Shown here: positions 1 to 5,715 of the stretch, in pieces | Position numbering within the stretch: position 1 is the first letter of the stretch | How the letters are laid out: each line of letters starts with the position of its first letter | Assembly: GCA_946479125.1 (NCBI GenBank) | Contig: CAMLET010000158.1 | Span: forward strand, 1 to 7,196 | Source of the DNA: an uncultured Flavobacteriales bacterium | GTDB lineage: Bacteria; Bacteroidota; Bacteroidia; Flavobacteriales; Crocinitomicaceae | Direction of reading: 5' to 3' | DNA: 7,196 bases | Notes under the pieces: generated by a model | Databases searched by the model: none | What the model saw: the letters and a program-made list of their open reading frames with translations, nothing else | Told to the model about the DNA's origin: nothing | Position numbers and translations under genes: made by a program

Positions 1-5
1 GCTCT

Positions 6-1037
6 TCACGGATGAATATCTTCCATCGTTAAACTTGGAATCATTCGTTGAAGTGTTTTCAGGAACAAACGCTTGGAGAATGATCTACGATATTCATTTA
101 CTGCAAATCGGGTGTTTTTAAAGAGTAAATTCCATGTTCCACGGTACGAAAGCGCATCAGCTGTATCACGAAGAGAGAAATCAGTTTTTTTATAGCCTTC
201 ACGTTTAAATGAAAATACAGCATTTGGTCCACATTCAATTTCTCCATTTGTCATACGTGTGAAGTGCACACCAAGGAAAGGGAAATCCGGATTCGGAACC
301 GGGTAAATCAGATTCTTCACCTTATGTTTCGCTTCTTCAGTAAGTTCGTAGTAGTCTCCACGGAAACCTACAACTTTCTCTTTCAGCTTCACACCGTCTT
401 TTTTCGCTAATCGATCTGCATGCAAACCACCACAGAAAATTAAATATTTAGCCTCAACTTTACCTTTATTAGTAATGACGGTCGTAAATTCTTCTGAACG
501 TTCAATGGCAATAACCTCGTGATTTAGTTTCATTTCACTTTTCGGCTGCATTGAAAGTGCGATTTCAGCCATTTTTTCTGTAGCTCCGCGGAAATCGATG
601 ATTCCGGTACAAGGAACCCAAATACCACCAATCGACTCAACATAAGGTTCAATTTCCTTTACACGTTTTGCATCAATCATTTCGATACCTTCCGTATTAT
701 TTGCGATTCCGTTTTGGAAGATCTTCTCCATATGTGGAAGTTCAGCTGCATCAGTTGCTACAACCACTTTCCCACAAACGTCATGTGCAATGCTGTGTTC
801 TTTTGCAAATGCAACCAGTTCATGTCGACCAGCGACACAATTTTTGGCTTTCAACGATCCCGGTTTGTAGTACAATCCAGAGTGAATAACTCCGGAATTG
901 TTACCCGTTTGGTGATTTGCCAAAACAGGTTCTTTCTCAATCAATACAATTGTCAAATCGGGATACCTGCTTTGAAACTTGTAAAACGTTGCCGCACCTA
1001 CTATTCCTCCACCTATGATCGCAATATCGAAAGCCAT
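6..1037 (-). CDS. lhgO: L-2-hydroxyglutarate oxidase-like FAD protein, C-terminus cut by in-frame TGA
   Basis: The family (LhgO/YgaF, DAO fold) oxidises L-2-hydroxyglutarate to 2-oxoglutarate using FAD and passes electrons to the membrane quinone pool. Seen here: an N-terminal Rossmann FAD motif GGGIVG (residues 9-14), an acidic strand end LIEKE (32-36), the family signature HQTGNNSGVIHSGLYYKPGS (42-61), and CGGLHAD (202-208) before the second FAD-contact region. The ATG at 1037 is preferred over one nine codons upstream: it places GGGIVG at the usual distance from the start, and a -7-like box overlaps the upstream ATG. The frame gives 343 residues, while relatives are about 400. It stops at TGA (6-8) just after DIHP, and the bases beyond read Arg-Ala, as expected if the family continued there. 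The missing end normally carries the conserved NAPSPAATS-type segment near the flavin. It may be a pseudogene, a recent nonsense mutation or a sequencing error. Family call is firm; activity is doubtful. Confidence 0.85.
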   Translation of the reverse strand: MAFDIAIIGGGIVGAATFYKFQSRYPDLTIVLIEKEPVLANHQTGNNSGVIHSGLYYKPGSLKAKNCVAGRHELVAFAKEHSIAHDVCGKVVVATDAAELPHMEKIFQNGIANNTEGIEMIDAKRVKEIEPYVESIGGIWVPCTGIIDFRGATEKMAEIALSMQPKSEMKLNHEVIAIERSEEFTTVITNKGKVEAKYLIFCGGLHADRLAKKDGVKLKEKVVGFRGDYYELTEEAKHKVKNLIYPVPNPDFPFLGVHFTRMTNGEIECGPNAVFSFKREGYKKTDFSLRDTADALSYRGTWNLLFKNTRFAVNEYRRSFSKRLFLKTLQRMIPSLTMEDIHP

Positions 1038-1052
1038 GTTCAAAATTTTTAG

Positions 1053-1060
1053 CAAAAATA
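1053..1060 (-). promoter_or_regulatory. Possible Bacteroidota -7 box for the lhgO-like gene
   Basis: Read on the minus strand this is TATTTTTG, matching the TAnnTTTG -7 consensus of Bacteroidota sigma factors. It ends 15 bases before the ATG at 1037, so a transcript would have a very short leader. No convincing TTG-type -33 element lies at the usual distance, and the region is AT-rich, so a chance match is possible. Confidence 0.3.
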
Positions 1061-1200
1061 CCAATTCTACATTGCATTTTCGGCTCTATACAGGTTCAAT
1101 TACAAGATACTTTTCAATTCAAAACATCAAATAAGTCAAATCATTGATTCAAAGGCGCTTTCCTTTTATTTCCTGTTTAGACATTTGGTATTGAATAGAA

Positions 1201-1208
1201 TAACTTTG
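1201..1208 (+). promoter_or_regulatory. -7 promoter box upstream of the secreted repeat protein
   Basis: TAACTTTG is an exact match to the TAnnTTTG -7 consensus and sits 20 bases before the ATG at 1229, leaving room for a leader of roughly 10-15 bases. A clear TTTG -33 element at 17-23 bases upstream was not found; a TTTG at 1184-1187 is too close. The same octamer occurs on the other strand upstream of the small protein at 3288-3548. Confidence 0.5.
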
Positions 1209-1228
1209 GTTGAATCAAATCTACACTT

Positions 1229-2482
1229 ATGAAAACACTATTATCTATTCTTTTAGTTTCGACTTCCTTTTATTCGGACGCTCAATTTACGGTTCTGGAT
1301 GTTCCTGAATCAGGCAGATACGACGATGTTTTTTTCTTTAATGAAACTTTAGGTTGGGCATGCAATAGCGACGGTGATATTTACAAAACTCAAAATGGTT
1401 TAAACTGGACTCTTTACGCCAGCACAGGAAAATATTTACGGTGTATTGAATTTGCTACACCAACTCTTGGTTTTGCGGGATCTTTGGAAGGTGTTTTCTA
1501 CAAAACAATAGATGGTGGTGCAAGCTGGACGCCCATAAATCAAACAATTCTTCAAAATCTTCCCGGAGTTTGTGGTCTAGCGGCTCCCAGTGCTAACGTG
1601 ATTTATGGTTGTGGAATTTGGAGTTCGCCTGCGTTTATTATCAAATCTACGGACGGTGGAATGAACTGGTCGTTTACAGATATGTCTGCATATGCTTCTG
1701 CGTTGGTGGATATTTATTTTACTGATGAATTACATGGTTTTGCCTCGGGAAAAGCAATTGATGAATCTGAAGGTGGAATAATGCTTTATACCGATGATGG
1801 TGGTGAAACCTGGTCGGTAAAACTGAAAACCATGGTAGCAGAAGATTACATCTGGAAAATTCAAACTCCTGACGGAATTCACTTTTGGGGATCCGTTGAA
1901 GGATTGCCTCAAACGGGCAACGTCAGACTGGTGAAATCATCTGATAGTGGCAATAATTGGACTCAAGAAATCATCCATAACAATTACATAAGACAACAGA
2001 TGATTGGTTTTTTGGATCAAAATCATGGCTTTACGGGAAGTACACAGGCGTTATTAGAGACTATAGATGGAGGAAATAGCTGGACTATTCCAATGTACAA
2101 TGGAACCGCCTATAATCGCTTCTTTAGAATTAATGATTCCCTTGCATACATGAGCGGAGAAAAACTCTACAGGTATTCTTTGCATGGCGAATTGTCCATT
2201 ACTAATGAAGAAGTGAAAACTAACGAGATCCATATTCTGGAAGTAAATCCGAATCCTGCTGAACAAGAAATCACCATTTCATTGGAGTTGAAGAGCAATA
2301 CGTTCTGTCAAATGGATTTATATCAATCAGATGGAAAACTGATACAAACGATCATGAGTGAAAAAGCTGCACCAGGTAAGAAAGAATGGAAGGTTTTTAT
2401 TGGGAACATCAATCCACAGCAGTTGTTTTTGGTGATGAAAACCAATGAAGGAACTATTCATCGTTCGATTATTAAACAATAA
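1229..2482 (+). CDS. Secreted YCF48/BNR-like repeat protein with type IX secretion C-terminal sorting domain
   Basis: The 417-residue protein begins with a Sec signal peptide (Lys2, hydrophobic stretch about 4-12, likely cleavage after SDA, residue 18); no lipobox cysteine is present. The body has six sandwich-type repeats built around [T/S]xDGGxxW: TQNGLNW (54-60), TIDGGASW (93-100), STDGGMNW (140-147), TDDGGETW (188-195), SSDSGNNW (237-244) and TIDGGNSW (278-285). Several are preceded by a G-F/W-A/T-(S)-G segment, as in the YCF48/sialidase-like beta-propeller family. From about residue 336, VNPNPAEQEITI, a DGKLIQ turn and an IIKQ end match the Por/type IX sorting domain, which takes cargo across the outer membrane before removal. 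It is therefore probably a surface-attached or released beta-propeller. Ligand and role are unknown; the photosystem name of the fold does not imply photosynthesis. It starts with a consensus -7 box and appears monocistronic. Confidence 0.88.
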   Translation: MKTLLSILLVSTSFYSDAQFTVLDVPESGRYDDVFFFNETLGWACNSDGDIYKTQNGLNWTLYASTGKYLRCIEFATPTLGFAGSLEGVFYKTIDGGASWTPINQTILQNLPGVCGLAAPSANVIYGCGIWSSPAFIIKSTDGGMNWSFTDMSAYASALVDIYFTDELHGFASGKAIDESEGGIMLYTDDGGETWSVKLKTMVAEDYIWKIQTPDGIHFWGSVEGLPQTGNVRLVKSSDSGNNWTQEIIHNNYIRQQMIGFLDQNHGFTGSTQALLETIDGGNSWTIPMYNGTAYNRFFRINDSLAYMSGEKLYRYSLHGELSITNEEVKTNEIHILEVNPNPAEQEITISLELKSNTFCQMDLYQSDGKLIQTIMSEKAAPGKKEWKVFIGNINPQQLFLVMKTNEGTIHRSIIKQ

Positions 2483-2569
2483 ACTCATAAATCTTGTTTT
2501 AGAAAAGATCGGTTGAACGTCATTCAAAAAATCTGCGTATCTTAATCAGAAGAAGATTTGAGACAAGAT

Positions 2570-3055
2570 ATGCACCATATTGTAATTCGACCCATAGAGC
2601 CACAAGACAACAGAGAGATTGCTGAACTGATTCGTTCTGTATTGACGGAATTCGATGCAAATAAACCTGGGACCGTTTTTACTGATCCAACAACAGATCA
2701 TTTATTCGAATTGTTTCAAACTCCAAAATCGTACTACAACATCGCCTTGGTGAACAATGTAATAGTTGGCGGATGCGGGATTTTTCCAACAAAAGGAATG
2801 CCAGCCGGTTGTACTGAATTGGTAAAATTGTATGTATCGACAAAAATGCGCGGAACCGGAATTGGAAAGCGATTAATGGAGTTATGCTGCTCTCAGGCAA
2901 TCGACGAAGGCTACACCGAAATTTATCTGGAAACACTTCCTGAACTTCATATTGCGGTTGGTTTGTATGAACAACTTGGATTTGAATATCTGGATAAACC
3001 GTATGGCGATTCAGGTCATTTTGCCTGTGATTTGTGGATGGCGAAGGAATTGTAA
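2570..3055 (+). CDS. GNAT-family N-acetyltransferase
   Basis: This 161-residue protein is a single GNAT domain, which transfers an acetyl group from acetyl-CoA to an amine of a small molecule or protein. The acetyl-CoA pyrophosphate loop is visible as RGTGIG (residues 94-99), directly after the beta-4 strand LVKLYVS (84-90). The C-terminal motif B is represented by YLETLPELHIAVGLYEQLGF (119-138), where the tyrosine of LYEQLGF is the usual position of the general acid. The length is typical for the family. The chosen start is the ATG at 2570; an in-frame TTG four codons earlier (2558) is possible but not needed, since the fold begins at IVIRPIEPQD. It lies 87 bases after the secreted protein, which ends without an obvious terminator, so read-through from that gene is possible. 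The substrate cannot be read from the sequence. Confidence 0.9.
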   Translation: MHHIVIRPIEPQDNREIAELIRSVLTEFDANKPGTVFTDPTTDHLFELFQTPKSYYNIALVNNVIVGGCGIFPTKGMPAGCTELVKLYVSTKMRGTGIGKRLMELCCSQAIDEGYTEIYLETLPELHIAVGLYEQLGFEYLDKPYGDSGHFACDLWMAKEL

Positions 3056-3060
3056 AATAT

Positions 3061-3095
3061 CCCGCAGAGGAACACAGAAGATCGCAGATGTTTTT
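3061..3095. repeat. Degenerate GCAGA-rich intergenic repeat
   Basis: Just after the acetyltransferase stop the DNA reads as loosely spaced units GCAGAGG, ACAGAAG and GCAGATG, followed by a T run. This resembles the CGCAGA-type dispersed intergenic repeats I recall from Bacteroidota genomes. A partly complementary segment (TTCTGCGCC) appears at 3179-3187, so the two could be ends of one degenerate element. Only one copy is in the window, so the repeat status rests on recollection. Confidence 0.35.
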
Positions 3096-3185
3096 ATGTC
3101 ACAGACTAATAAATATCTATAGGATATTCATTTACTGGGGAGGATTCTTTCAATAATTTGCAAACTCATTAAACTTTCTTCTGCG

Positions 3186-3205
3186 CCTGCCTGTTGGCAG
3201 ACAGG
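3186..3205. repeat. Imperfect palindrome, possible dispersed repeat
   Basis: CCTGCCTG and CAGACAGG form an 8-bp stem with one mismatch around the loop TTGG. It resembles the CTGCCGGCAGGCAGG-like palindromes I recall scattered between genes in Bacteroidota, but only one copy is visible. It has no adjacent T run, so it is not a good intrinsic terminator. Its GC content stands out against the AT-rich surroundings. Confidence 0.4.
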
Positions 3206-3225
3206 TTCATCAGCGCCAGTCCGTG

Positions 3226-3263
3226 GAAAATAAAAAACTCCGATCCTTTTCAGAACCGGAGTT
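3226..3263 (-). terminator. Rho-independent terminator of the small helical protein gene
   Basis: On the minus strand, 3263-3253 (AACTCCGGTTC) pairs with 3246-3236 (GGATCGGAGTT) as an 11-bp stem with two G-U pairs, around a six-base loop TGAAAA. It is followed by the T-rich tract TTTTTATTTT. It begins 24 bases after the stop codon of the gene ending at 3288. On the plus strand the hairpin lacks a T run, so it is directional for the minus-strand gene. Confidence 0.85.
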
Positions 3264-3287
3264 GAATATTCAATACGTGATTGAAAA

Positions 3288-3548
3288 TTATTTTTGAAGT
3301 GCGTTCAATTCTTTAACGAAGAATACACCTTTTTCTTCCATCTCTTTACGAAGCGCAGGATAATCCTTCTTCGATTTAGCTTGGTGAATCTTAGTCAATG
3401 CATCAGTCGTAAAATCAAAAGCATCATCCATCAACTTATCTGTTGCTTCTGTTTTCGTTGAATTGTTTTCCTGGATATACAAACATTCATCAACAACGTC
3501 GATTAGCATTCCGTGAAGTGCTTTTTTGATTGCGCGTTTACTTGCCAT
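3288..3548 (-). CDS. Small charged alpha-helical protein of unknown function
   Basis: This encodes 86 residues from the ATG at 3548. It has no signal peptide, membrane segment or cysteine pair; it holds a single cysteine at residue 22. The N-terminus is basic (SKRAIKKA, 3-10), then a hydrophobic/acidic helix (LHGMLIDVVDECLYIQ, 11-26) leads to a polar turn, a middle helix (about 33-57) and a charged C-terminal helix (64-84). This suggests a small cytosolic three-helix bundle. The ATG seven codons upstream (3569) is rejected because a perfect -7 box (3567-3574) overlaps it. The A-rich stretch before 3548 suits a Bacteroidota start. It resembles, from memory, short conserved hypothetical proteins of Flavobacteriia, but I cannot name a function. 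It is not ribosomal protein S20 despite similar size and basic start. It is divergent from the nuclease gene and ends at a strong terminator, so it is probably a single-gene transcript. Confidence 0.8.
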   Translation of the reverse strand: MASKRAIKKALHGMLIDVVDECLYIQENNSTKTEATDKLMDDAFDFTTDALTKIHQAKSKKDYPALRKEMEEKGVFFVKELNALQK

Positions 3549-3566
3549 ATTTCTCTTTTTTTGTGA

Positions 3567-3574
3567 CAAAGTTA
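3567..3574 (-). promoter_or_regulatory. -7 promoter box for the small helical protein
   Basis: On the minus strand this reads TAACTTTG, an exact TAnnTTTG match, ending 18 bases before the ATG at 3548. It decides the start: transcription beginning about six bases downstream would exclude the longer reading from 3569. No clear -33 TTG element is visible upstream. Confidence 0.5.
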
Positions 3575-3587
3575 CATCTTTCTAAGT

Positions 3588-3595
3588 TATCTTCG
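3588..3595 (+). promoter_or_regulatory. Possible -7 box for the nuclease gene, implying a leaderless transcript
   Basis: TATCTTCG differs from TAnnTTTG at one position and ends five bases before the ATG at 3601. A TTTG at 3560-3563 is 24 bases upstream, slightly beyond the usual spacing. If used, the transcript would start at or next to the A of the start codon. Weak evidence. Confidence 0.25.
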
Positions 3596-3600
3596 TAACG

Positions 3601-4971
3601 ATGCTATACGCGATAATTGATGTTGAAACAACTGGCGGCTCTACAAAGAGTTCTAAAATCACTGAATTGGCAGTGTTTAAGCATGATGGGACACGTATAA
3701 TTGATAGTTTTTCTACACTAATAAATCCTGAAATTCCTATTCCCGAGTTCATTGCACGACTCACAGGAATCAATGACAGAATGGTTCAGGATTCACCTAA
3801 GTTTTACGAAATAGCAAAACAATTCATTGAATTTACGGAAGACTGCATCTTCGTTGCCCACAATGTGGCTTTCGATTATGGAATGATCCGTTCCGAATTC
3901 AAGCACCTTGGTTTTGATTATAGAAGATCTCAATTATGTACTGTTCGTGCATCGAGATACGTTCTTCCGGGTTATGCCTCTTACAGTTTGGGAAAGATCA
4001 CCAAAGAATTGGGAATTGTAATCAATGGTCGACATAGAGCCGGAGGTGATGCTGAAGCAACAGCAGAATTGTTCCGAATACTCTTTGATACTGATCCAAA
4101 AGGATTGGAAACATTTATTCAGGATGACATTAATCCTAAAATTCTTCATCCGAATCTGGATTTAGAAGCTTTGGAGGAAATTCCTAATAAACCTGGTATT
4201 TACAAGTTGTTTAATGATGTGAATCAATTGATTTACGTTGGAAAGAGCAAGCATATCAGAAAACGCATCGACCAGCATCTGAAGAACAGCAAAACCATGA
4301 AAGGTGAATTGATGCGTCAGGAAATTGCACGTATCGAATTTGAACTTACCGGTTCAGAACTCATTGCATTGCTTTACGAATCGGAGTTGATAAAACAACA
4401 TTTGCCGATCTACAACAGAGCACTTCGAAAAAACAATTTCAGCTACGGTTTATTTACTTTTGAAGATGGTCATGGTTACAAGCAATTGTTCGTGGAACGC
4501 CTGACCAAGAACAGTTTACTTCCGTTGACAACCTTTACATCCAAGAAAGAAGCAACAGATTACATTCACTTTCTAAACGAAAAACACCATTTGTGCTTGA
4601 AACTGTGTGGCTTGGAAAAATCGACATCAAGCTGTTTCGGATATCAGATCAAAAAATGCTTTGGTGCATGTGTTCAGGAGGAAAGTCCGGAAGAATACAA
4701 CAAACGAATGGACGATATTATCGCAAATCTGACGTTCGACGAAGAAGCATTTTTCATTATTGAGAACGGTAGAGAAAAAAGCGAGAAATCGGTGATTTGG
4801 ATAGAAAACGGAACGTACAAAGGCTACGGATTTGTTCCTTACTTCATGTTCAAGAAATCAAGCGAGCAATGGAAACGTTTTATCGACCTAAGAAACGAAG
4901 ACCGTGATGCCAGAACCATTTTACGCTATTATCTGCGTAAACATCCTGAACTGAATAAGAAAAGCCTTTAA
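3601..4971 (+). CDS. DnaQ-like 3'-5' exonuclease fused to a Cho/UvrC-type GIY-YIG endonuclease
   Basis: The 456-residue protein carries two DNA-processing domains. Residues 1-165 are a DEDDh exonuclease of the DNA polymerase III epsilon type, with Asp7 and Glu9 in IIDVETTGG, Asp92 in HNVAFDYGMI, and His145/Asp150 in HRAGGDAEA; all catalytic positions are present. Residues 196-275 are a GIY-YIG nuclease: GIY (199-201), YVG (212-214), Arg222 in IRKRID, and Glu260 in ALLYESELIK, aligning with the catalytic Arg and Glu of the UvrC N-terminal domain. Cysteines 332 (or 336), 345, 353 and 357 reproduce the UvrC/Cho cysteine pattern, LCGLE...CFGYQIKKCFGAC followed by EEYNKRM, which binds an iron-sulfur cluster in UvrC. 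The UvrC RNase H-like nuclease and HhH domains are absent, as in Cho. The architecture is known (for example M. tuberculosis Rv2191). The likely role is incision plus trimming in excision repair, inferred from the domains. The start is the only sensible one, two residues before the first beta strand. Confidence 0.93.
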   Translation: MLYAIIDVETTGGSTKSSKITELAVFKHDGTRIIDSFSTLINPEIPIPEFIARLTGINDRMVQDSPKFYEIAKQFIEFTEDCIFVAHNVAFDYGMIRSEFKHLGFDYRRSQLCTVRASRYVLPGYASYSLGKITKELGIVINGRHRAGGDAEATAELFRILFDTDPKGLETFIQDDINPKILHPNLDLEALEEIPNKPGIYKLFNDVNQLIYVGKSKHIRKRIDQHLKNSKTMKGELMRQEIARIEFELTGSELIALLYESELIKQHLPIYNRALRKNNFSYGLFTFEDGHGYKQLFVERLTKNSLLPLTTFTSKKEATDYIHFLNEKHHLCLKLCGLEKSTSSCFGYQIKKCFGACVQEESPEEYNKRMDDIIANLTFDEEAFFIIENGREKSEKSVIWIENGTYKGYGFVPYFMFKKSSEQWKRFIDLRNEDRDARTILRYYLRKHPELNKKSL

Positions 4972-4989
4972 ATCCACTTAATAGGCTTT
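4961..4989. terminator. Shared hairpin between convergent genes, possible bidirectional terminator
   Basis: AAAGCCT (4961-4967) pairs with AGGCTTT (4983-4989), extended by TTAA (4968-4971) with TTAA (4978-4981) across a one-base bulge, and a six-base loop. It overlaps the stop codon of the nuclease and abuts that of the lipoprotein gene (4991-4993). Downstream bases are only moderately T-rich, more so on the minus strand (TTTTCTTATT), so efficiency is uncertain. Confidence 0.45.
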
Positions 4990-4990
4990 C

Positions 4991-5704
4991 TTAGTAAAGA
5001 ATGTCATCTATGGTTTTGTATTTGTATCCAGTTCCGGAACCTGAATTCACATAGAATCTATCCTTTTTAGTCAGAAACCCTTTCTTTTTCATATTCGAGA
5101 ATAGTTCAGGATGCAAGCGGATGTAAGGATATTGCAGAATTTTGGGATCATCTCCACCAATCTGTTGGGTCAAATGGCCATTAAACCCAGCTTGTTTTTC
5201 AGGACTTTCTAATCGATCGAAACACAATAAACCAATACTGTAATGAAATGTGACAATCGTATTCTTATTGTTCTTCGTCACTTCATTTATATGGTCGTAA
5301 ATCATTCTTAATGAATCTGGATCATTCTCTAAACTGTATGTTTGATGAATCTCATTTCCATCCGTAACCTCAATGTGATACAAATCATGGAATCCGAACT
5401 TGTAATCGAAGGAAGTTGTTCTATCCATGGTCTTTTGGTAAATCACTGCAAATCGACCAAGATCACATTCTCCTGAATAATCTAATTCCCAAAAACCTCG
5501 GGGAATGTTTCCATTATTTGGACCAATCAAATGCAATTTATTATCAACGATCTCGTAGCCTGTAAAAGGCTTAATGACCATTTTATTAATGATCACAATA
5601 TTACTAATCGTATTGAACTTCTTACGCTCATTTGATCCACAGCTGAAAAGTACTAACGCAGACAAACAACACAATCCCCATTTCAATACACTAATTCTAT
5701 TCAT
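4991..5704 (-). CDS. Putative lipoprotein of unknown function
   Basis: The 237-residue product starts with a lipoprotein signal peptide: a basic/polar n-region (MNRISVLKW), a hydrophobic core (10-20) and the lipobox LFSC, with Cys22 as the lipidated residue followed by GSNERKK. No acidic export signal of the S-D-D/E or K-D-D type follows the cysteine, so a periplasm-facing location is somewhat more likely than surface display (inference). The mature part is mixed alpha/beta, with an acidic helix around DPDSLRMIYDHINEVTKNN, a conserved-looking strand TIVTFHYSIGLLCF, and a glycine-serine turn SGSGTGYKYK close to the C-terminus. I recognise no family. It begins 11 bases after the MtfA-like peptidase stop codon with no room for its own standard promoter, so the two are probably co-transcribed. 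Whether they act together is unknown. The stop is TAA and composition matches its neighbours. Confidence 0.85.
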   Translation of the reverse strand: MNRISVLKWGLCCLSALVLFSCGSNERKKFNTISNIVIINKMVIKPFTGYEIVDNKLHLIGPNNGNIPRGFWELDYSGECDLGRFAVIYQKTMDRTTSFDYKFGFHDLYHIEVTDGNEIHQTYSLENDPDSLRMIYDHINEVTKNNKNTIVTFHYSIGLLCFDRLESPEKQAGFNGHLTQQIGGDDPKILQYPYIRLHPELFSNMKKKGFLTKKDRFYVNSGSGTGYKYKTIDDILY

Positions 5705-5715
5705 CTTAAATAATA

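Noticed and set aside
6..8. TGA recoded as glycine (as in Gracilibacteria/SR1)
   Set aside because: No other gene here needs TGA as a sense codon, and the genes are ordinary Bacteroidota types; a single occurrence is better explained by mutation or error.
714..1052. Plus-strand open frames across the lhgO-like gene
   Set aside because: They are antisense to a well-supported FAD enzyme and their translations show no recognisable domain.
2513..2545. Promoter for the acetyltransferase (TTG at 2513, TATCTTAA at 2539)
   Set aside because: The -7 part has two mismatches to TAnnTTTG; in AT-rich DNA this is too weak to list.
2558..2569. TTG start adding four residues to the acetyltransferase
   Set aside because: An ATG at 2570 begins right before the fold and nothing requires the extra residues.
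3113..3127. ATATC/GATAT inverted repeat as an operator
   Set aside because: Five-base arms in AT-rich DNA are expected by chance and no gene start is near.
3288..3569. Ribosomal protein S20
   Set aside because: Size and lysine-rich start are similar, but the acidic central and C-terminal helices and the lack of the S20 arginine/lysine-rich helix pattern do not fit.
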